Positions 14,408-21,220 of a stretch of DNA of 39,111 nt are shown in pieces. Origin of the DNA: DASPWW01 sp035637595. GTDB taxonomy: Bacteria > Actinomycetota > Thermoleophilia > Solirubrobacterales > 70-9. A program made the translations under genes and the position numbers. Positions within the stretch are counted from its first letter, which is position 1, and each line of letters starts with the position of its first letter. The notes below the pieces were generated by a model. The model did no database searches. It was not told the DNA's origin and saw only the letters and a list, made by a program, of their open reading frames with translations. The stretch spans positions 1 to 39,111 of the forward strand of contig DASPWW010000052.1 in the NCBI GenBank assembly GCA_035637595.1. The letters are read 5' to 3'.

Positions 14408-15901
14408 GCCGCCTAGCACCCCGACGTAGGCGGTCCCGTCGGGGGCCAGGATGACGGGCGCGAAGTTGTTGTTGTAGCCGAGCCCGGTCCCGGCCAGCCT
14501 GCTCCATGCGGTCTCGCCGGTCTGGAAGTCGACCGCGGTGAAGTACCAGGCGTCGGTGTCGTCGTCGCGCAGCGGCTTGGTGTAGGTGTAGACGAGCCCG
14601 TCCGCGAGCGACAGCTTCGGCACGACCGACGGCGCACGCTCCTCGCTGTGCCAGATCGTGCGACAACCGCGCCCGTGCTTGCGGATGTCGACGCGCTCGA
14701 GCCCGGGTGCCGTCGTGTCGCCGTTCATCACCGAGAACGGCCCGGTGTAGCCGAAGTTGTTCTCGACCACGATGGCGCGCCCGGCCCCGATCAGCGACTG
14801 GTCCGTCGAGCCCGCGCCCTTCGCGAACACGTCGTGGCGGCAGACCACGCGGCGCCGCACCCGGCGTCGCTTGTGCTTCGGCTTGTGGCCCGATCGGATC
14901 ACGGCCTGGCGGCGAACCACCACGATCTGCATCGGATCGGAGTTGTCGGTGATCGCGACGTAGTTGCGCCCCATGATCGTCGGGGTCGTGCCCGAGCCGG
15001 CATCGGACTGCCCCGGCTTGGTGACGCCGATGCTGTCGTAGGCGACCCGCCAAGTCTCCTCGAAGCTGCCGCCGCGGGCGTCGAACCGGTACAGCGCCCG
15101 GTCGGTGACGATGAACACGCCGCCCGAGTCGTCGACCGCGAACGAGTTGGTGATCCCCTCGCCGAGCGCCCGCGAGCGGATCTCACCGCTGTCGGGCTCG
15201 ATCCACCCGATCACGCCCTTGACGGAGGCGAACCAGATCCTCCCGTCCCAGTCGGGAAGAGCGGAGATGATCCCGTCCCCGCTCTGAACCACACCCGTCA
15301 GGTCGTAGTCGCGCTCGAGCTCGAAGCCCGGCCCCGCGGTCTGACCGATGACGTATATGTGGCGGCTCGCGGTCGGCGTGACCGCCCGGTCGTGGTCGTC
15401 GAGGTAGAAGTAGCCGCCGCCGGTGAAGTCGCGGAACGGGTTCGCGCTCACGTTGCGAAGCGGCAGCTCGTAGGCGGCGAGGACCTCGAGCGTCGCGGGG
15501 TCAAGCAAGGTCAGCACCGGGCGGTCGAGTCCGACGCAGATCGTCTCGAGGCGGCCCTGGCTGTCGATCGTGATCGAGCCGCACTCCCTGAAGAACAGCG
15601 CCGAGGCGACGCCGACGTCCGCGCCGAGGGGCCCCGACCACGCATAGGTATCGGTCTGATAGGGGTCGTCGTGGAGGTTGCTGAGCCCGTTCGGAGCCAT
15701 GAAAGGATGCTGCGGTACGGGCGGAGCGGCGACCGGCTTGGGCGCTACGGGGGCGCCGGTGAACTGCGGCAGGTCGGGCGGCGGGCTGGGATCGCCCTCG
15801 ATGGGGAGCGGCGGCAGGCCCGGTATCTGTGCGGGGGCGGCTTGCGGTACGGCAAGCGACGCCGCTAGCACCAGCCCCACCACGGCTGCCCGTACGCGCA
15901 T
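14381..15901 (-). CDS. Secreted beta-propeller-like protein
   Basis: A 506-residue exported protein. The signal peptide ends near AAPAQ (about residue 24), followed by a Pro-rich stretch to about residue 68. The rest consists of repeated blade-like strands with PQQ/YVTN-propeller features: GSITIDSQGRLETICVG, VGWIEPDSGEIRSRALG-type turns, FAVDDSGGVFIVTDRALYRFD, AVDFQTGETAWSR and VILAPDGTAYVGVLGGISRF. About residues 325-345 a very basic insert (HKPKHKRRRVRRR) interrupts a blade. No catalytic PQQ-dehydrogenase motif or cofactor ligand was seen, so an enzymatic role is not claimed; binding or display at the cell surface is more likely. A -10 hexamer lies 8 nt before ATG 15901. Confidence 0.75.
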   Translation of the reverse strand: MRVRAAVVGLVLAASLAVPQAAPAQIPGLPPLPIEGDPSPPPDLPQFTGAPVAPKPVAAPPVPQHPFMAPNGLSNLHDDPYQTDTYAWSGPLGADVGVASALFFRECGSITIDSQGRLETICVGLDRPVLTLLDPATLEVLAAYELPLRNVSANPFRDFTGGGYFYLDDHDRAVTPTASRHIYVIGQTAGPGFELERDYDLTGVVQSGDGIISALPDWDGRIWFASVKGVIGWIEPDSGEIRSRALGEGITNSFAVDDSGGVFIVTDRALYRFDARGGSFEETWRVAYDSIGVTKPGQSDAGSGTTPTIMGRNYVAITDNSDPMQIVVVRRQAVIRSGHKPKHKRRRVRRRVVCRHDVFAKGAGSTDQSLIGAGRAIVVENNFGYTGPFSVMNGDTTAPGLERVDIRKHGRGCRTIWHSEERAPSVVPKLSLADGLVYTYTKPLRDDDTDAWYFTAVDFQTGETAWSRLAGTGLGYNNNFAPVILAPDGTAYVGVLGGISRFADSG

Positions 15902-15909
15902 GATCGTGC

Positions 15910-15915
15910 AGCCTA
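15910..15915 (-). promoter_or_regulatory. -10 element for the secreted propeller gene, leaderless layout
   Basis: TAGGCT on the minus strand is followed by 8 nt and ATG 15901, with no Shine-Dalgarno between. Confidence 0.5.
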
Positions 15916-15969
15916 CATCCGCACCTCGCCGGCGGCCTCGATCAGTGGGAGAATGACCTTCGCCGGCCG

Positions 15970-16398
15970 ATGGACAGTGCGCAGAAACCGCTCGAGCTGA
16001 TCCTCGCTCGCAACCTGATCACCAGCATCTCGACGCCGGCGTTCCTGGTCAGCGAAGACGGTGGGCTGCTGTTCTACAACGAGGCAGCCGGAGCGCTGCT
16101 GGGCATGTCCTTCGAGGAGTCGGGCCGGATGCCGGCTGCGGAATGGCTGTCGACGTTCGGCCCGTTCGACGAGTTCGGACAGCCGATCTCGATCGACGAG
16201 CTGGAGCTGGCGCGTGCGCTGCGCGACGGGCGGCCCGCCCACGCCGAGTTTCGGATCCGCTCGACGAAGGGCGAAGAGCACCTCATCGAGGCCAGCGCGT
16301 TTCCGATCGTCGCCTCGAACTCGGCCTCCTCGGGGGCGATGATCATCTTCTGGCCGGTGGACGAGCAGGAGCGTCGCCGCGTGGCGACCCCGACGTGA
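15970..16398 (+). CDS. Stand-alone PAS-domain protein
   Basis: A 142-residue protein that is essentially one PAS fold. The domain begins near residue 15 (LITSISTPAFLVSEDGGLLFYNEAAGALLG). This is the PAS core with the conserved N-E-A-A helix. It continues with FDEFGQPISIDE and closes with strands AEFRIRSTKGEEHLIEASAFPI and SSGAMIIFWPV. No kinase, GGDEF or other output domain is attached, and no heme or flavin signature (such as the LOV NCRFLQ) is visible. It may sense a small ligand or mediate protein contact. The MBL-fold hydrolase starts 13 bp after its stop, so the two probably form an operon and may act together. Confidence 0.8.
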   Translation: MDSAQKPLELILARNLITSISTPAFLVSEDGGLLFYNEAAGALLGMSFEESGRMPAAEWLSTFGPFDEFGQPISIDELELARALRDGRPAHAEFRIRSTKGEEHLIEASAFPIVASNSASSGAMIIFWPVDEQERRRVATPT

Positions 16399-16411
16399 GA
16401 GGCTTGACGGC

Positions 16412-17284
16412 GTGAAGGTCAAGATATGGGGCGCGCGGGGCTCGGTCCCCGCTCCCGGGCCGGAGATGAACCGCTATGGCGGCAATACGTCGTGCGTCGA
16501 GGTCGCCCTGTCCGACGGAGAGCGGCTGATCCTCGACGCCGGTACGGGAATCCGCAATCTCGGGCTCAACCTCACGAACCCGAAGATCAACATCCTGCTC
16601 ACACACCTGCACCTCGACCACATCCAGGGGCTGATGTTCTTTCCCCCCTGCTTTCACTCCGATTCGCAGATCACGATCTGGGGCCCCGCCTCGCCCGAGG
16701 CGTCGCTCGAGGATCGGGTCGCGCGCTACATCTCGGCGCCGCTGTCCCCCGTCGAGGTTCGCGAGCTGCCCTGCGAGGTCTCGTTTCGCGACACGCCGGT
16801 CACCGAGTGGGAGATCGGCTCGGCCTCGATCCGGGCGGAGGCGGTGACGCACCGCGGGCCGACGCTGGGCTACCGGATCACCGACGGTGACGAGAGCCTC
16901 TGCTACATCCCCGATCACGAGCCCGCGCTCGGTGCGCCGCTCGAAGGCCTCGAGCGCGAGTGGATCTCGGGCTATGACCTGGCGTGCGGGGCCTCGATGC
17001 TGCTCCACGACTGCCAGTACACCGACGAGGAGTACCCCGACCACGTCGGCTGGGGCCACTCGAAGCTCAGCGACACGTTGACCTTCGCGCGCCGCGTCGA
17101 CGTCGAGCGGCTGATGCTGTTCCATCACGACCCGCTTCACTCCGATGACTTCCTCGACTCGTTCAGCGGCACAGCGGCACAGCGCTGGGAGGAGCTGGGG
17201 GGCGACCCCGAAAAGCTCGAGCTGGCGAGCGAGCGCCGCGAGGTCGAGATCTCGCCGGCCGGGGTCGCGGCCGCGAGCACCTAG
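16412..17284 (+). CDS. MBL-fold metallo-hydrolase
   Basis: A 290-residue metallo-beta-lactamase-fold protein. The opening KIWGARGSVPAPGPEMNRYGGNTSCVEV is typical of the phosphodiesterase-like/PhnP-like branch. The metal-binding box THLHLDH places His65, His67, Asp69 and His70. Further ligands are expected in AVTHRGPTLGYRI, LLHDCQY and MLFHHDP. This branch contains cyclic nucleotide and RNA/phosphonate phosphodiesterases, but the substrate cannot be assigned. GTG 16412 is 13 bp after the PAS gene. Such PAS plus MBL neighbours are compatible with a two-gene sensing unit. It is convergent with the coiled-coil gene; a weak 6-bp hairpin (17298-17324) lies between the stops. Confidence 0.88.
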   Translation: MKVKIWGARGSVPAPGPEMNRYGGNTSCVEVALSDGERLILDAGTGIRNLGLNLTNPKINILLTHLHLDHIQGLMFFPPCFHSDSQITIWGPASPEASLEDRVARYISAPLSPVEVRELPCEVSFRDTPVTEWEIGSASIRAEAVTHRGPTLGYRITDGDESLCYIPDHEPALGAPLEGLEREWISGYDLACGASMLLHDCQYTDEEYPDHVGWGHSKLSDTLTFARRVDVERLMLFHHDPLHSDDFLDSFSGTAAQRWEELGGDPEKLELASERREVEISPAGVAAAST

Positions 17285-17307
17285 CTCATCTAGCTGACGG
17301 GCGCAGC

Positions 17308-18540
17308 CTAGATCTTCTCGCCCGCGGCGGCCAGGGCCTCGCGACGCGCCTGCTCGGTGGCGACGCGGACCTGCTCCTCGGCCTCCTGCTGGACGCGTTC
17401 GGTGACCGTGGCGCTGCGCTCGGAGGCATCCCGGCGCGCGGCGTCCGCCGCCGCGCGGGCCTCGTGGTCGATCTCGCGCTGAAGCCTCGTCTCGAGCGCC
17501 CTGATCCGCTGCTCGGCCTCCTGGCGCGCGCGCTCCTCGGCCTCCTGACGGAGCTTGGCCTCCTCCTCGCGCAGGCGCAGCTCGAGGCTGGCGCGTGAGC
17601 GCGCGTTGGCCTCGGCACGCGCACGTTCCGCCTCGTGCTCGATCTCCTGCTCGATGCCCTCGATCTCCTGGCGAACGCGCTGGTCGGCCTGCTCGCGCGC
17701 CCGGCGCTCGGCCTCACGCGCGACGCGGTCGACGAGCGCGTCGAGCTTCGACTTCGTCTGTGCCAGCTCGCGCTCGACCTCCGCGTGCTTCTGGGCTTCG
17801 GCGCGGGCCCGCTCCTCGGCGCGATGCACGGCGCCGCGGGCCTGCTCGGCGACCTGCTCACGGGCCTCGCTGGCCGCCTTCGCCGCCAGGGTCCGCGCCC
17901 GCTCCTCGGCCTGATCGCGCAGCTTCTCCACCAGGCCGCGCAGCTTGTCGCGCGCCTGCTCCCGCAGGCCCTCACGCGCCTGCTCGAGCTTCTTGGTCGC
18001 CGCGGCCGCGGCCTGCTTCGCGGCCATCGCGCGCGCGCGCTCGGCCTTGCGTTCCGCGGCGCGGCGCTTCTCCTCGGCCAGCACAATCCGCTCCTCGGCC
18101 TCGCGCTGAGCGTCCGCAGCGAACTGGGCGCGCCGCAGCGCGTCCGCCGCCGCCTGCTCGGCGCCGGCCGACTTCTCCTCGGCCGCCGCGGCTCGGCCCC
18201 TCGCCTCGGCGAGCTCGCGCGCCAGCCGGCGCACCTCGCGCCCAAGCTCGGCCGCCGCCTCCCTGCGGGCGCCGGCCGCCGAGGCTCTGACCTGCTCGGC
18301 GGCATGGCGCGCCTCGTCGACGGCCTGCGACGAGTCGTCCGTCGCCGGCTCCGCGGGCGCCTGCCCCGTCGCTGCCTGCTCGCCGCCATCCGGGGTCTCC
18401 GGCGGCTCGTCTTCGGGAACGGGACCGCGCTTCGGCAGCGGCTCGCCGTGCGGCGGCGTCTCGACCGCCCGCAGGTGGGGGCGTTCCGCGCCCTCCTCGC
18501 TGGGGCGCTCCTCGCCTCGATGATCGGGTATGTCGGCCAT
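17308..18540 (-). CDS. Long coiled-coil protein
   Basis: A 410-residue cytoplasmic protein, very rich in Ala, Glu, Arg and Gln. The first about 75 residues are Pro/Glu-rich and disordered. From about residue 75 to 405 the sequence is an almost unbroken charged helix with repeated units such as AEERARxEAE and REEEAKLRQEAEERARQEAEQR, strongly predicted to form a long coiled coil. There is no signal peptide, membrane helix or catalytic motif. Scaffold or cytoskeletal roles (as for DivIVA/Scy-type polarity proteins) are conceivable, but no specific signature of those is present. A GGGGAG Shine-Dalgarno lies before ATG 18540. Low complexity makes homology searches unreliable here. Confidence 0.75.
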   Translation of the reverse strand: MADIPDHRGEERPSEEGAERPHLRAVETPPHGEPLPKRGPVPEDEPPETPDGGEQAATGQAPAEPATDDSSQAVDEARHAAEQVRASAAGARREAAAELGREVRRLARELAEARGRAAAAEEKSAGAEQAAADALRRAQFAADAQREAEERIVLAEEKRRAAERKAERARAMAAKQAAAAATKKLEQAREGLREQARDKLRGLVEKLRDQAEERARTLAAKAASEAREQVAEQARGAVHRAEERARAEAQKHAEVERELAQTKSKLDALVDRVAREAERRAREQADQRVRQEIEGIEQEIEHEAERARAEANARSRASLELRLREEEAKLRQEAEERARQEAEQRIRALETRLQREIDHEARAAADAARRDASERSATVTERVQQEAEEQVRVATEQARREALAAAGEKI

Positions 18541-18625
18541 AGCGCTCCCCGCCAGCCGCGACGGGGTTCAACCCGGCGCGAGCTTATCGGAGCATGCGGA
18601 TGTGCGCCGGGGCGGAGGCGGTCGT

Positions 18626-18847
18626 TCAGGGCTCGAGCTGCGGCCCCGGCGGAGGGGTCGGACGCTCCTCGAACACGTGAACCGCGAGCGGGAAGAGCAG
18701 CGTCGCGAGCAGGATCATGATCACCCCGATCGCGATCACCCAACGCGATCGCACCAGGTGCCCGAACGCACCGATGACGAAGCCGGCCAGCATCAGCGCC
18801 AGGTAGGGCTTGATTCCCTCGGGCAGGGCCGTGGCCAGCTCGAGCAT
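18626..18847 (-). CDS. Small two-helix membrane protein
   Basis: A 73-residue protein: a short amphipathic start MLELATALPEG, two predicted membrane helices (about 15-31 and 36-58) joined by HLVRSRW, and a Pro-rich tail. No family recognised. In-frame starts exist at 18880, 18862 and 18856. ATG 18847 is chosen because TGATAAT lies 7 nt upstream, the same leaderless spacing as at other genes here, and because the longer forms would overlap the start of the divergent MoxR gene. It lies 85 bp upstream of the coiled-coil gene on the same strand and could be co-transcribed with it. Confidence 0.6.
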   Translation of the reverse strand: MLELATALPEGIKPYLALMLAGFVIGAFGHLVRSRWVIAIGVIMILLATLLFPLAVHVFEERPTPPPGPQLEP

Positions 18848-18854
18848 TGGCCTC

Positions 18855-18862
18855 ATTATCAT
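18855..18862. promoter_or_regulatory. Overlapping divergent -10 elements
   Basis: GATAAT (minus strand, 18860-18855) is 7 nt before ATG 18847. TATCAT (plus strand, 18857-18862) is 7 nt before ATG 18870. The hexamers share four base pairs, so RNA polymerase could open only one direction at a time. Confidence 0.45.
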
Positions 18863-18869
18863 CGGCTGG

Positions 18870-19796
18870 ATGGCAGCCAACGCCGCACCGCAATCGGTGC
18901 CCGAGGTTCGCGAGGCGCTTGCCGGGGTCGGCTACCTCGCCGACGAGCCAGCGGCGCTCGTCTCCTACCTGGCCCAGCGACTCGGCAAGCCGGTCCTGAT
19001 CGAGGGCCCGGCCGGGGTCGGAAAGACCGAGCTCGCCAAGGCACTGTCGCGCGCGACCGGGCGTGACCTCATCCGCCTGCAGTGCTACGAGGGCCTCGAC
19101 GAGGCCAAGGCGCTGTACGAGTGGAACTACCGCAAGCAGCTGCTGCGCATCCAGGCGGAGTCGGGCGAGGGGGCCGAGAGCACTGCCGAGTGGGAGGCGG
19201 TCCACGAGGACATCTTCAGCGAGGAGTTCCTGCTCACCAGGCCGCTGCTGCGCGCGATCTCGACGGCGGATCCCGTCGTCCTGCTGATCGACGAGATCGA
19301 CAAGACCGACCAGGAGTTCGAGGCGATGCTGCTCGAGGTGCTGTCGGACTTCCAGATCTCGATTCCCGAGCTCGGCGTGATCGAGGCTCGCACGCGCCCG
19401 CTCGTCGTCCTGACCTCGAACAACTCGCGCGAGCTGACCGAGGCGCTCAAGCGGCGCTGCCTCTACCTGTGGCTCGACTATCCCGGGGTCGAGCGCGAGA
19501 TGGAGATCGTCCGCCTGCACTCGCCCGAGATCGACGAGAAGCTCGCCCACCGCCTCGTCGAGGTCGTGCACATGATCCGCTCGCTCGACCTCAAGAAGCC
19601 GCCGTCGATCGCCGAGTCGATCGACTGGGCGCGAGCCCTGCTGCTGCTCGGCGCCGACGACCTCGACCGCTCGGTCTTCGAGCGCACGATGAGCATCATC
19701 GTCAAGCACCGCTCCGACCTCGAGACCGTCGCCGAGCGCGTCGGCGTGAAGCTCGGTGAGGGGAGCCTCGACGTCGAAGCCGCCGGGGGCTCGTGA
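18870..19796 (+). CDS. MoxR/CoxD-like AAA+ ATPase
   Basis: A 308-residue AAA+ protein. Walker A is GPAGVGKTE (46-54), Walker B is VVLLIDEIDK, sensor 1 is VVLTSNN and the arginine finger region is LKRRCLY. MoxR ATPases act as chaperones that insert metals or remodel partner complexes together with a VWA-domain protein. The following gene encodes such a protein and overlaps this one by four bases (GTGA), so the pair is translationally coupled. The 20-residue in-frame extension upstream to 18810 runs into the divergent gene and is rejected. A TATCAT -10 lies 7 nt before ATG 18870. No CO dehydrogenase or other obvious client is in the window, so the target is unknown. Confidence 0.9.
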   Translation: MAANAAPQSVPEVREALAGVGYLADEPAALVSYLAQRLGKPVLIEGPAGVGKTELAKALSRATGRDLIRLQCYEGLDEAKALYEWNYRKQLLRIQAESGEGAESTAEWEAVHEDIFSEEFLLTRPLLRAISTADPVVLLIDEIDKTDQEFEAMLLEVLSDFQISIPELGVIEARTRPLVVLTSNNSRELTEALKRRCLYLWLDYPGVEREMEIVRLHSPEIDEKLAHRLVEVVHMIRSLDLKKPPSIAESIDWARALLLLGADDLDRSVFERTMSIIVKHRSDLETVAERVGVKLGEGSLDVEAAGGS

Positions 19797-21178
19797 ACCA
19801 GCTCGGCGAGCGGGCCACGGAGCTACCGCCCGGCCTCGCCGCCCGTCTCGTCGCGTTCTGCGAGGAGCTGCGCAGCGAGGGCATCAGCGTCGGGACCTCG
19901 GAGATCCTCGACGCCTTCGAGGCGCTCGAGGCCGTGCCGTGGACCGAGCCCGCCGACTTCCGCGAGACGATGGCGGCGACGCTCGCCAAGTCGCAGGAGG
20001 ACCGGCGCGTCTTCGAGCTCCTGTTCGACCGCTACTTCTTCCGGGCCGCCGAGGCCGAGGCGCTGCGCCACCAGATCTCCGAGCAGCGCCACGAGGGAGC
20101 CGGGCAGCTCGACCTCGATGAGCTGCGCGAGGCGGTGCGCCAGGCGATCGCCGACGGGCGCGACGGCGAGATGCGCGACCTCGCGCGGCTCGCGATCGAT
20201 GCCTTCGGCCGCCGCGGCGAAGGCTCGGGGGTGATCGGCGTCGACGTGCAGCGGATCCGCCGCACGCTCGGGCTCCAGGCCCAGGGCCGCGGCGAGGCCG
20301 ACGACGACATGCCGACGCTCGACCGCGAGAGCCTCAACCAGTTCGAGCGCCACCTGCGGCGCGAGCTCGAGCGCGACCTGATCGAGCGCACCGAGCGCCT
20401 GCCCCCGTCGCGCCCGCTCGCCGACCTCGACCGGGCGCTGCCGACCAGCCCGTCGCAGGACCTCGCGGCGGTCCACCGCGCCGTCGCGCAGCTCAAGCGC
20501 CGCCTCGCGACGCTCGGCCACGAGCAGCGCGGGCGCCGCCGCGGCGCGATCGTCGACGTGCGCCGCACGATGCGCGCCTCGCTGGAGACCGGCGGCGTCC
20601 CGCTGCGCCTCAAGTACCGCCCGCGCCGCCCGCGCCGCCCCGAGATCTACGTCCTGTGCGACGTCTCGACCTCGGTGACATCGGCGAGCGTCTTCTTCCT
20701 CTCGGTCCTCCACGCGCTGCACGACTCGTTCCGCAAGCTGCGCAGCTTCGTCTTCATCGAGCGGATATCGGAGGTCACCGACGTCTTCGAGTCCGAGCGA
20801 GACTTCCGTGCGATCTCGAGCAAGATCAGCAGCGAGGGCGGCGTCGCCGACGTCTCCGGCTACACCGACTACGGCCGGGTGTGGCTCGAGTTCCTGACCG
20901 AGATCTCCGAGGACCTCGACCCGCGCTCGACCGTGATCGTGCTCGGCGACGCGCGCACCAACGGCCGCGAGCCACATGCGGCGGTCTTCGCCCAGGTCTC
21001 CCAGCGCGCCGGGCGCACCTTCTGGCTCAACCCCGAGCCGAAGCTGTACTGGAACTACGGCGATTCGGTGATGGCCGCCTACGAGCCCTATTGCGACGGC
21101 GCCTTCGAGTGCTGGACGACCAAGCACCTCGAGAACTTCGTCAACGTGATCGCCGGCGGGGCGGTGCCTGCGGAGTAG
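19793..21178 (+). CDS. VWA-domain protein, CoxE-like
   Basis: A 461-residue protein. The N-terminal about 280 residues are helical and Arg/Glu-rich, as in CoxE relatives. From about residue 280 a von Willebrand A fold begins. YVLCDVSTSVTS carries the DxSxS metal-ion-dependent adhesion site (about residue 290), and the later VIVLGDARTNG gives the conserved D of the MIDAS. The C-terminus LFWLNPEP-type and WNYGDSVMAAYEPYCD block is conserved in this family. It is the partner of the MoxR ATPase before it; the GTG start overlaps that gene's TGA. The pair is expected to work as a chaperone on a third protein. The secreted lipase-like gene 43 bp later has its own -10. Confidence 0.88.
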   Translation: MNQLGERATELPPGLAARLVAFCEELRSEGISVGTSEILDAFEALEAVPWTEPADFRETMAATLAKSQEDRRVFELLFDRYFFRAAEAEALRHQISEQRHEGAGQLDLDELREAVRQAIADGRDGEMRDLARLAIDAFGRRGEGSGVIGVDVQRIRRTLGLQAQGRGEADDDMPTLDRESLNQFERHLRRELERDLIERTERLPPSRPLADLDRALPTSPSQDLAAVHRAVAQLKRRLATLGHEQRGRRRGAIVDVRRTMRASLETGGVPLRLKYRPRRPRRPEIYVLCDVSTSVTSASVFFLSVLHALHDSFRKLRSFVFIERISEVTDVFESERDFRAISSKISSEGGVADVSGYTDYGRVWLEFLTEISEDLDPRSTVIVLGDARTNGREPHAAVFAQVSQRAGRTFWLNPEPKLYWNYGDSVMAAYEPYCDGAFECWTTKHLENFVNVIAGGAVPAE

Positions 21179-21208
21179 GGACCCGCTGGCAGGCCGGCCG
21201 GTTGCGGT

Positions 21209-21214
21209 TAGGGT
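21209..21214 (+). promoter_or_regulatory. -10 element for the secreted lipase-like gene, leaderless layout
   Basis: TAGGGT is followed by exactly 6 nt and ATG 21221, so transcription should begin at the A of the start codon. No Shine-Dalgarno sequence is present. Confidence 0.55.
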
Positions 21215-21220
21215 TGGCTC

